Below, one piece after another: positions 44,489-52,875 of a stretch of 63,010 nucleotides of DNA. The position numbers were made by a program, and so were the translations under genes. The stretch comes from Bacteroidota bacterium (GTDB lineage: Bacteria; Bacteroidota; Bacteroidia; Chitinophagales; Chitinophagaceae): the NCBI GenBank assembly GCA_025363385.1, contig JANYEA010000130.1, positions 1-63,010 on the forward strand, given 5' to 3'. Numbering within the stretch: position 1 is the first letter of the stretch; each line of letters begins with the position of its first letter. Below the pieces are notes generated by a model. That model ran no database searches. It was given only the letters and a program-made list of their open reading frames with translations, and was not told where the DNA came from.

Positions 44489-46633
44489 ATGGATCGTTTA
44501 AAAAGAGTCGTCAATGCCATTTTATTGGGTGGTATTGTTTTATTGATCTTCCTCTTTGTATTTGAAGAAAAAATTCAAATACCTATTTGGCTTCAAGTAG
44601 TAGGGAGAATGCACCCTTTGTTTTTGCATTTCCCTATTGTATTATTAATACTCTCCATCATTCCAGCCTGGCTTCCAGATGAGATTAATCATAATGCACT
44701 ATGGTTTTATATTAGAATGTCTGCAGTATTTACTGCTACTCTAACAGCCATCATGGGATTGTTGTTATCTATAGAACAATCAGATAAAGGTGACTTACTC
44801 ATATGGCATAAATTTACGGGTATTACTGTAGCTATCATTTCCTGGTTATTTTATATTTACTATGATCAGTTCAAATTAAAGAAACTGTATCATCGAATTC
44901 TTTCAATAGGAATTTTACTGTTAATCATATTTACAGGTCATTGGGGCGCAGATCTAACGCATGGCGAAAACTTTTTGTTAGAGCCTCTTCATTTAGATCA
45001 GCGAGCAATTATTAATGCTGATAATGCAAAGGTATTTGCTGATGTAATCAATCCGATTTTCAAATCAAAATGTGGTAATTGCCATTTGGGGCATAACCAA
45101 AAAGGTGGCCTTTCATTATCAGATAGCATTTCAATTTTTAAGGGTGGCAAAAATGGGAAAACGTTAGAGTTGGGTAATTGGCAAAAAAGCGTTTTGATTG
45201 AAAGAATGCGTTTGCCATTAGCAGACAAAAAACACATGCCCCTCACAGATAAACCACAATTAACTGAATCTGAAACACGACTGTTAGCAATGTGGATCAA
45301 GTCTGGTGCACCTTTTCATCAGAAATTAATAGATCGTCCGGTTAATGATAGTTTACGAATTTTGGCATTCGAATTCTTGCAACCATTTCTGAGTGCTAAA
45401 AAAGAGACTGTGTATTCATTTGAAGATGCAGACGAGAAAAAAATCGCGGAACTCAATAATAATTATCGCATAATAAAGCCTTTAGGGTTTCATTCGCCCG
45501 CACTATCTGTTTCTTTTTTTGGGAAAGCAATATATGCTTACGAAAATTTAAAAGAATTGGAACCTATCAAAAAACAGGTAATCCATTTGAATCTTTCAAA
45601 GATGCCGGTTACAGATGATCAATTGGAATTAATAGCTACATTTCCAAATCTGGAGAGATTAAATTTGAATTATAGTGATATCAGTGATAAAGGTTTAGAG
45701 AAATTGTCTGATATGAAGCAGTTGCATTCGATTTCTTTAGTAGGTACAAAAATTAGTAAAGAAGGTATTGGATATTTATTGAAAAAAAAGAACCTGTTGG
45801 AAGTTTTTTTGTGGGACACTAAAATAGTAGCAGCAGATATTCCTCAATTTAAAAAAATTAATAAAGAGGTTCAAATCGATTTGGGTTTTACTGGAGCAGA
45901 TACTACTTTATTGGCATTAAATACTGCATTTGTAAAAACACCTACTGGATTTTTTAGAGAAAAAACATCCGTTGAATTGGCACATGTGTTAAAAGATGTG
46001 ACTATTAAGTATACGACTAACGGAACAGAACCGGATAGCACGAATAGTATATTATATCAGAAACCTTTTGTAATTGATAGTACTTTCAATCTACAATTTA
46101 AAGCATATAAAAAAGGTTGGCTCCCTAGTAAAGTATCGAAAGCTATATTTATTAAAGCAGGTAAGGTGATTGAAAAAACAATTTTAATTACACCAGCAGA
46201 TCCGAAATATAATGCGCAAAGCGATAAGGTATTAACAGATTTAGATTTAGGAGATATTGGTGATTTCGGATCAAAATGTTTGGGGTATCAAAAAAACGAA
46301 GCATTACTTGTTTTTGATTTGGGAAAAACAGAAACAATTCAAAAAGTAAATATCAATTCCTTACAGAATATTGCTGCCTATATTTTTCCTCCAACACGAT
46401 TAACTATTTTGGGAAGTGCAGATAATATTCATTGGGAACTACTTAAAACTTTGAATCCCATTCCACCAACTAAAATAATACCTGCAGAAAACTTTATGTA
46501 TCAATTAGCATTCAATCCCACAAAAGCTAGATATATAAAGTTAATTGGAGCACCCATTAAAAAACTTCCTATGTGGCACCCTGGTAAAGGACAACCAGGA
46601 TGGTTTTTTATGAGTGAAGTGATTATTTATTAA
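44489..46633 (+). CDS. DUF2231-like membrane protein with cytochrome c, LRR and discoidin-type domains
   Basis: This 714-residue protein starts with four or five transmembrane helices of DUF2231 type (MHPLFLHFPIVLLILSIIP, LIWHKFTGITVAIISWLFYI) whose histidines could bind heme b. A PSCyt1-type cytochrome domain follows, with CGNCH at 195-199. Leucine-rich repeats are at about 365-450. A chitobiase/FN3-like segment with YTTNGTEPDSTNS lies near 510-560, and an F5/8 discoidin-like domain forms the C-terminus (ADNIHWELLKTL, ARYIKLIGA). It could carry electrons from periplasmic donors to the quinone pool. It directly abuts the NHL gene. Confidence 0.8.
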   Translation: MDRLKRVVNAILLGGIVLLIFLFVFEEKIQIPIWLQVVGRMHPLFLHFPIVLLILSIIPAWLPDEINHNALWFYIRMSAVFTATLTAIMGLLLSIEQSDKGDLLIWHKFTGITVAIISWLFYIYYDQFKLKKLYHRILSIGILLLIIFTGHWGADLTHGENFLLEPLHLDQRAIINADNAKVFADVINPIFKSKCGNCHLGHNQKGGLSLSDSISIFKGGKNGKTLELGNWQKSVLIERMRLPLADKKHMPLTDKPQLTESETRLLAMWIKSGAPFHQKLIDRPVNDSLRILAFEFLQPFLSAKKETVYSFEDADEKKIAELNNNYRIIKPLGFHSPALSVSFFGKAIYAYENLKELEPIKKQVIHLNLSKMPVTDDQLELIATFPNLERLNLNYSDISDKGLEKLSDMKQLHSISLVGTKISKEGIGYLLKKKNLLEVFLWDTKIVAADIPQFKKINKEVQIDLGFTGADTTLLALNTAFVKTPTGFFREKTSVELAHVLKDVTIKYTTNGTEPDSTNSILYQKPFVIDSTFNLQFKAYKKGWLPSKVSKAIFIKAGKVIEKTILITPADPKYNAQSDKVLTDLDLGDIGDFGSKCLGYQKNEALLVFDLGKTETIQKVNINSLQNIAAYIFPPTRLTILGSADNIHWELLKTLNPIPPTKIIPAENFMYQLAFNPTKARYIKLIGAPIKKLPMWHPGKGQPGWFFMSEVIIY

Positions 46634-46648
46634 AATGTAAATCTATAT

Positions 46649-47773
46649 ATGTCTACAACTAATTTAACCAACAGAATTCCTGGCAGACTCTATTCATTAG
46701 ATGCATTAAGAGGCTTTGATATGTTCTGGATCATGGGAGCAGAGGAAATTGTTCATGGATTATTTAAGGTAACTAATAATTCTTTTTTTGAATCCTTTTC
46801 GATACAATTAACACATCCTGCCTGGGATGGGTTTCATATGTATGATTGTATTTTTCCTTTATTTTTATTTATAGCAGGTGTTGCCACTCCGTATTCAATT
46901 GGAAAAGAAATTGAAAAAGGACATTCAAAAAGTGCTCTTATTTTAAAGATTACAAAACGTGCATTCATCCTGGTATTATTAGGATTAGTAGTAAATAATG
47001 GCCTTGTAATAAGACCCATTTCTGAGATCCGTTTTGGAAGTGTATTGGGTAGAATTGGTATAGCGTATATGTTTGCAAATTTTATTTTTTTAACCACCAG
47101 AAAACAATGGCTTAGAATTATCTGGTTTTGTAGTTTATTGGTTGGTTACTATTTGCTTTTAAAATATAATGCAGCCCCTGGTTTCCCGAAAGGTGATCTT
47201 ACTCAAGCAGGAAATTATGCTTCTTATATTGACCGATTGATCATGCCAGGAAAATTGTATTTAGGTAATCATGATCCGGAGGGTTTAACATCAACTATTC
47301 CTGCTATTGGAACTGGACTTTTAGGAATTATAGTAGGAACCTATTTGAAAAATAGTATAGACAATGGTTCCAGAAAGTCTTTGATTTTATTCATAACAGG
47401 AATTGGTTTTATTGTAATTGCAAAGATTTGGAATCTGGATTTTCCGATTAATAAAAACTTATGGTCTAGCTCTTTTACCATGCTTGTGGGAGGTATCAGT
47501 ATGTTATTCCTTTCAGTATTTTATTATATTATTGATGTGAAGGGCTATCGTTACTGGGCTTTCTTTTTTAACGTGATTGGAATGAACTCGATCCTAATTT
47601 ATATCTCTGGTCATTTTATAAATTGGGATTACACAACAAACGGGCTCTTTCATTGGGTTGGTCAATTAATAGGAGAACCCTACAATGCAGTTGCATTCTC
47701 AGTCTTGTATGTTTTTGTTCAATGGCTTTTTTTATACTTCATGTACAAGCAAAAGGTATTTTTAAAAGTGTAA
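46649..47773 (+). CDS. DUF5009/NagX-type membrane acyltransferase-like protein
   Basis: This 374-residue protein has about ten transmembrane helices. It begins RLYSLDALRGFDMFWIMGAEE, the heparan-alpha-glucosaminide N-acetyltransferase (HGSNAT/NagX/DUF5009) signature, followed by PAWDGFHMYDCIFPLFLFIAG. Such proteins are thought to transfer acyl groups to sugars across the membrane. It is the last gene of the five-gene operon, 15 bp after the previous stop. Its 3' end lies 9 bp from the convergent esterase. Confidence 0.85.
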   Translation: MSTTNLTNRIPGRLYSLDALRGFDMFWIMGAEEIVHGLFKVTNNSFFESFSIQLTHPAWDGFHMYDCIFPLFLFIAGVATPYSIGKEIEKGHSKSALILKITKRAFILVLLGLVVNNGLVIRPISEIRFGSVLGRIGIAYMFANFIFLTTRKQWLRIIWFCSLLVGYYLLLKYNAAPGFPKGDLTQAGNYASYIDRLIMPGKLYLGNHDPEGLTSTIPAIGTGLLGIIVGTYLKNSIDNGSRKSLILFITGIGFIVIAKIWNLDFPINKNLWSSSFTMLVGGISMLFLSVFYYIIDVKGYRYWAFFFNVIGMNSILIYISGHFINWDYTTNGLFHWVGQLIGEPYNAVAFSVLYVFVQWLFLYFMYKQKVFLKV

Positions 47774-47782
47774 TTAATTCCT

Positions 47783-49081
47783 TTATTTTTTGGGAACAAT
47801 TTTTTGCGCAGACATCCATTCCATGATGGTAACGGGTTTGCCATTCACCTTCACTAGGCTTTCATTAAAGTCTTGCCTAGGCAAGTTCTGATGTACATAT
47901 ACCCATGACCAATGCCCAGGGTATTCATATCCTTTGCCGCCATAAAGATTGGTGATATCTATTACGTGATCATAGAAACTAAAGTGAACGTTTTTTGCTC
48001 CAGCTGCGATGAGTCGATGATATACAGGCAAAACGGTTTCTTTAGGTTTTGTTGTTTCGTCATCCTTTGAATGTACAAACCAGATGGGAATATTTTTAAT
48101 TTTCTGAATATCTTCATCCGTAATATATTCAGCAGAATATGCCAATGAACTGATGTATGCTGCGGCAAAATATTCTGGGTGTAACAAAATTAATTTAAGC
48201 GACATATAGCCACCATTTGAACAACCACCCACATATATTCTACTTGCATCAATTTTGGGATTTGACTTAACATAGTCTTTGATTAGTGCCATTAGCGCTT
48301 CATTATACACATCATTCACTTTTCCAGTAGTATAAGAACCCTCACTATTTTGCATCCAGAAAGTAGGGCTTTGAGGAACCAGCACATAAGCCCCTTCAAA
48401 TACAGATTGAATAGCTTCAGATGCATAGTTGGCTGCCTTATTTCCTAATAATGCAGTAGTTGGGTCAAATCCTCCTTCGCCACCTCCATGCAACCAAATA
48501 ATTAATGGGGATTTATCTTTTTGATTAAACGGTGCAAAAGATGCATAGGACATCGTTAATTTTTCGTTGTAGGTAAATTTACCTTTCAAATCAAATTGGT
48601 CAACTAACGGCATAATCTTGCCTAATGACTTATTCCAAACCTCTAAGGTTTTATGGTTGATGATATGAAATTGATAATCTACCCACTGATTGCCTTTTTT
48701 CCAGGAATATTGAAATGGAGAACTAAGGGGCAAATTTGGTGCAACGGTTAACACCAGCGTGATATACTTACCTGTAACAACTTTATTTGCATGGTCATCT
48801 GAAATATATGCGGTTACTATATTTCGCTCCCCCGAAGACTGATCGGCTGAAATCCCTCCTTCACTTGAATTGCGTGAAACATAAACTGAGAAATCAACAT
48901 TGTTTAAACGAGAAGTTGTATCATCCATCGAAAGTATCACTTTATTAACTGCTGGGCCCCAATCGAAGCCTTCCACTACTTGTTTATATTCTCCGGTAGA
49001 CTTTGGATAGTTTTTTTGTGCAGATAGGGCAACAGAAAATAAAATGAAGAAAAGGAAGAGAATTGAATTGAATTTTCTCAT
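47783..49081 (-). CDS. Secreted esterase/peptidase-like alpha/beta hydrolase
   Basis: This 432-residue protein has a signal peptide (to VALSAQKN). An N-terminal beta domain of about 150 residues is followed by an alpha/beta hydrolase with oxyanion motif LIIWLHGGGEGG. The nucleophile is in VGGCSNGGYMS. The acid is probably in VHSKDDETT, and the His in FSFYDHVID or YPGHWSW. It resembles carbohydrate esterases and PHB-depolymerase-like Bacteroidota enzymes. It sits 56 bp downstream of the six-gene secreted operon on the same strand, so it could be its last member or stand alone. Confidence 0.8.
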   Translation of the reverse strand: MRKFNSILFLFFILFSVALSAQKNYPKSTGEYKQVVEGFDWGPAVNKVILSMDDTTSRLNNVDFSVYVSRNSSEGGISADQSSGERNIVTAYISDDHANKVVTGKYITLVLTVAPNLPLSSPFQYSWKKGNQWVDYQFHIINHKTLEVWNKSLGKIMPLVDQFDLKGKFTYNEKLTMSYASFAPFNQKDKSPLIIWLHGGGEGGFDPTTALLGNKAANYASEAIQSVFEGAYVLVPQSPTFWMQNSEGSYTTGKVNDVYNEALMALIKDYVKSNPKIDASRIYVGGCSNGGYMSLKLILLHPEYFAAAYISSLAYSAEYITDEDIQKIKNIPIWFVHSKDDETTKPKETVLPVYHRLIAAGAKNVHFSFYDHVIDITNLYGGKGYEYPGHWSWVYVHQNLPRQDFNESLVKVNGKPVTIMEWMSAQKIVPKK

Positions 49082-49137
49082 GGCAGATTTATGTTAGATG
49101 ATGTATTCTTCCTGAATTTAAGATTTTATAACCAATT

Positions 49138-50175
49138 TTATTCTGGAATTTTTTGGGGCATTTCAATGAAACATTTACTACAAGGTGTTCCATATATCCA
49201 TGCATTACTAAAAGCGGCACCGCCACTAAATGGACCATCTCTTTTTGTTATAGTATCTGCTTGTAAAATAAGACTCCAATTTTTTATGCCTGAATAATAA
49301 TGTTTGGTAAACTGGTAGCTTATTTTTTCTAGTGTTACATTTTCAGTATTTATTAGAACCCCCCATTCATCTCTGCCCCCTTTCTTGCTCCATCCTTCCA
49401 AAACGCTTTTATTAGGATGTAATGTGATGCTATTGCCACTAATCAGGTAAGTTCCATTTTCTTTTCCTAAAACAATTTTATCTACAAGTGGGTCGAAAGC
49501 TTTACTACTAAAACCATAAGTTCCATTTGCATTAAAAGTATATTGCCTCATAATATAATTCATCACCCCGTTTTTTACTCTCCAGTTAGACTGGTCGCTG
49601 GCAGTAGCTAACCAAATACCAATAACAGAATTATTTTCATCATTAATGTTAATCGCTTTTTGAGGTGAAATCGTTTCTGGTTTTTGTAAATCAACTGATA
49701 TTAAAAATGTTTCAATGTCTTTTAGATATTCCTGACTATTTGTAATTGCTACAATACTGGCACATCGTTCAAACCCTGAAATGGTAGTAAGCATCACCAT
49801 CGCGTCGTTGCTACTGTATTTAAATTTTGCAGCTCCAGATTTTATTTTCCAACCCGCAACCTCTTTTTCATTCTTTAACTGCGGGGCATCTTTCGTCTGG
49901 TAACTTTTAACTACAAGCTCCTGCCATTCATTATCGAAATCCTGATCAATACTTCCTTTACTGATGGTACTTTTTACAATATTAATACGACACCAGTTAT
50001 TATTTTTATTGTTTACGATTGTATAACTAGTAATGTTTTCTGTGGTTTCTTTTTTCCAGCTCACACCAGCTGTATCTTTCGGTACGTTGTAGAATGTAAT
50101 GTCGAAAATGTCTTTTTGTGCAAAGAGTACAGTTGAAATAATACAAAGAATGATGAGAAGTAATATTCTTTTCAT
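49138..50175 (-). CDS. Uncharacterised secreted protein with C-terminal PCxxC
   Basis: I do not recognise this protein. It has a signal peptide (MKRILLLIILCIISTVLFAQ) from ATG at 50175; ATGs at 50184 and 50199 add 3 and 8 residues and are less likely. Residues about 25-175 form one beta-rich region with ERCASIVAI. Residues about 185-335 form a second, with an IGIWLATASDQSNW opening and FNANGTYGFSSKAFD in the style of lipocalin-like domains. The end is YGTPCSKCFIEM. It is last in a run of six secreted-protein genes. Confidence 0.8.
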   Translation of the reverse strand: MKRILLLIILCIISTVLFAQKDIFDITFYNVPKDTAGVSWKKETTENITSYTIVNNKNNNWCRINIVKSTISKGSIDQDFDNEWQELVVKSYQTKDAPQLKNEKEVAGWKIKSGAAKFKYSSNDAMVMLTTISGFERCASIVAITNSQEYLKDIETFLISVDLQKPETISPQKAININDENNSVIGIWLATASDQSNWRVKNGVMNYIMRQYTFNANGTYGFSSKAFDPLVDKIVLGKENGTYLISGNSITLHPNKSVLEGWSKKGGRDEWGVLINTENVTLEKISYQFTKHYYSGIKNWSLILQADTITKRDGPFSGGAAFSNAWIYGTPCSKCFIEMPQKIPE

Positions 50176-50227
50176 TTCAAACATTTTAATAGTTGCCATA
50201 AATTTGAGTTTGCAATTTTATATTGAT

Positions 50228-51850
50228 TTATTCAGGGCAGAACCGGCAGGGCCCCAATCCAGTATAATTTGCAAAAATTCCAGATGATGGGAACCTATTA
50301 TCTAGTTTGCCACCTATGCCAAAAATAACATAACTGCCAGAGTGGGAAATGGAAGCTCGACCCACGCTGCTTCCGATAATGGCTGATACTAGTTTATTTT
50401 CATCAGTTATCATATTATGTATCACCACGTTGGCTTCTGGTACACCTAAATTGGAAGATTTAGTTGCAAATGCCACCCATTTTCCATCAAATGATATTGC
50501 AATTTTTTCACCTTGCTGAATAGGACTATCTGAATTGCCAGATACTCCAGCTGTATTTTTACTGGCTAAACTGGTCACATTTTTATTAATATCATACACG
50601 TATACATGCTGAAAGTTGGTGTTGTTCCCATTAGTCATATTTGTAGCCGTTGTTGAATAGGCAATAAACTGCCCATTTCCAGAAATAGCAGGGGCTACAA
50701 TTCGGTTAGCACTTTCGTTACCCTGGTTTCTTTCCTTTCCATCGCTAGTAAGACTGATTCTTTTAAGCGTTGGTACGTTTTTCTCCCATAAAAAAATATC
50801 CCATAATCCATTATTATCGTTGGCTACTAAAGTGTTGGTATGAGAGTAAAAAGCAATTCGGGAAGCATCGTATGAAACTGAAGCATTGGAACCGCCGCCA
50901 CCTTTTTTTGCAAAGGGGTCGATACTAATCATGATGGTATTATTGCTTTGCATGTCTCTCAAAAAAACATTGTTGTTGGAAATACCTTTTTCGGTAATGG
51001 AAACATTACTGGCAGTTGAGGTAAATGCCACAAATTTTCCGTCGCCAGATACGGATGACTCATAACTTTCTGCATTCGGTTCGGCTCCGTCTATACCTAT
51101 ACTAACCCTTTCAATTTTGTTAGTTTCAGAATGCCAGATGAATATATCTCTAAACCCATTTTTATCACTTTGTATTAAATTGGTGGAGTAAGATTCAAAA
51201 GCAACCGATTTTCCATCACCTGAAATAGAAGGGGCATAACTATCTCCATTACCTTCTTCACCATTTAAGCCAATACTGATAAGCTTGGTTGTACCAGAAT
51301 TTCGATCACGCCAAAATATTTGGCGATGCTTTCCTTTTGAACCAGCTAATCCAACTGCTGTGGATATAAATGTTACATAACGGCCCTCTTCGCCATTGAT
51401 ACCCCCAATGGAGGGATCATTCGTTTCATAAAATGTGCTAAAACTATGATCATCAGAACTTCTGCTCACCATGTCATAGGTAAAATCTAAGCCCACCCTA
51501 AGAATATTTGAGGTTTGTGGCATGGCACCTTCACCACCACTATAAATACTGCCAGTTTGACCAGCTGGGATTTTTTTGAATGTTACTTTAAATTTTGTTC
51601 TATCTAATAATGCAGCTGAAAAATTGAAGTTAGTTGTGCTATATATTTTCTCTGCATTTTTTTGAGCAATAATAGTAAGATCATTTGCAGCATTGTTTTG
51701 TAATACTATACCCATTCCTGATATGGCACTATACTTCCCATAAAGAAGGGAAGTTCCTGCAACATGGTTTACTATATTTTTAATATTTTGTTGTGCAAAT
51801 AAATTTGTATGTAAAGAAGTAAGTACTAGAAAAATAAATATGTTTTTCAT
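50228..51850 (-). CDS. Secreted TolB-like beta-propeller protein with C-terminal PCxxC
   Basis: This 540-residue protein has a signal peptide (MKNIFIFLVLTSLHTNLFAQ). An N-terminal region of about 125 residues precedes a PD40/TolB-like propeller with repeated SGDGK.VAF.S.A.N and IFLW or VYVYD strands every 50-60 residues (about residues 150-520). The end is GLGPCRFCPE, which resembles the PCxxC end of the next gene's product. The PCxxC could bind metal, form a disulfide or be oxidised. Its role is unknown. It lies 22 bp after the 328-residue gene. Confidence 0.8.
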   Translation of the reverse strand: MKNIFIFLVLTSLHTNLFAQQNIKNIVNHVAGTSLLYGKYSAISGMGIVLQNNAANDLTIIAQKNAEKIYSTTNFNFSAALLDRTKFKVTFKKIPAGQTGSIYSGGEGAMPQTSNILRVGLDFTYDMVSRSSDDHSFSTFYETNDPSIGGINGEEGRYVTFISTAVGLAGSKGKHRQIFWRDRNSGTTKLISIGLNGEEGNGDSYAPSISGDGKSVAFESYSTNLIQSDKNGFRDIFIWHSETNKIERVSIGIDGAEPNAESYESSVSGDGKFVAFTSTASNVSITEKGISNNNVFLRDMQSNNTIMISIDPFAKKGGGGSNASVSYDASRIAFYSHTNTLVANDNNGLWDIFLWEKNVPTLKRISLTSDGKERNQGNESANRIVAPAISGNGQFIAYSTTATNMTNGNNTNFQHVYVYDINKNVTSLASKNTAGVSGNSDSPIQQGEKIAISFDGKWVAFATKSSNLGVPEANVVIHNMITDENKLVSAIIGSSVGRASISHSGSYVIFGIGGKLDNRFPSSGIFANYTGLGPCRFCPE

Positions 51851-51872
51851 AAAATAAGTGTATAAATAATTA

Positions 51873-52859
51873 TTATTTACCGAGCAATTTTTTCAATGCA
51901 GCAAAATCAATAGCTTTCTTAATATTTGAAATATTTTCTTCGAAAACGGGGTCACCCGTGGAGAGTGTATAAACTACATTAATAAATTGGGGGGTGGATT
52001 TCGATAGTTTTTTATGGTAGTATTCAATATTCGGTTTGACTGCAAAAAAAGAACCCTTGGTGCCTTCGTCTACAAATTTTTCAAATCTTTCTTCTTCATT
52101 CCACATGCAGATTGCAGGTTCATTCAGTTCGGATTCAGGTTTTTTTAAATATTCATTAATATTATTGATAAATTTATTTGAATAGCCTCTATCGCCTGAG
52201 TTATCCTTGATTGATTTTTCCAATCTTTTCTTTTGAATTAATAAATATTCTCTGCGGGTTACATAATAAAATGGGAGTGTATCATTATAAGTAATTAACC
52301 ATCGCGTTTCTTTTATTTCTGAATCAGATTCAGTGCCGCCCACAACTTCTTCACCCATGAAGTAATAACCATCTAACATCTTAGGTTTTTGTTTGAGTTT
52401 TAAATACCCCCTGAAATCATCTCCAGGCATTTCGGAAGCATACAAAGTATTCAATGAAAAAATTACATTGGCAGTAATATCAACTGTTGTGGTTGTTGAA
52501 TAATCTACGTAGTACTTCGATTTATCCTTGCTATGACTATCACATATGTAGCGGAGAATATACATGCTATAGTGAAAAGGGTCTGCAATCCAGTTCACTC
52601 CTGCATTCAATTCTTTACCAAAAACAGTACTATAACTTATTTGACATCCCGTTGGGTTGTACTTTGTACTTACCATTTTGTGGAAGTAAGAGATCACCGA
52701 TTTCTCTTTTACTAAATCTATTGGGTTCACATTATTGATAAAACCCTGCTGACCAACTTTCCATGTTCCAGGTTTTTGTGCAAGCAATTCTTTTGTGCAA
52801 TCTTGAGAAAACAACTGAATTGAAAAAAAAAATGCAATAGTTAAAAGCGATATTTTCAT
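51873..52859 (-). CDS. Uncharacterised secreted protein
   Basis: This 328-residue protein has a signal peptide (MKISLLTIAFFFSIQLFSQD). I recognise no domain. It has several cysteines (CTKELL near the start, TGCQISY, RYICDSH, AICMWN) that could form disulfides. A long charged region follows (RREYLLIQKKRLEKSIKDN), and it ends FAALKKLLGK. It is fourth in the operon order, 16 bp after the 677-residue gene. Confidence 0.75.
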   Translation of the reverse strand: MKISLLTIAFFFSIQLFSQDCTKELLAQKPGTWKVGQQGFINNVNPIDLVKEKSVISYFHKMVSTKYNPTGCQISYSTVFGKELNAGVNWIADPFHYSMYILRYICDSHSKDKSKYYVDYSTTTTVDITANVIFSLNTLYASEMPGDDFRGYLKLKQKPKMLDGYYFMGEEVVGGTESDSEIKETRWLITYNDTLPFYYVTRREYLLIQKKRLEKSIKDNSGDRGYSNKFINNINEYLKKPESELNEPAICMWNEEERFEKFVDEGTKGSFFAVKPNIEYYHKKLSKSTPQFINVVYTLSTGDPVFEENISNIKKAIDFAALKKLLGK

Positions 52860-52875
52860 TAATATATTTTTTTAA

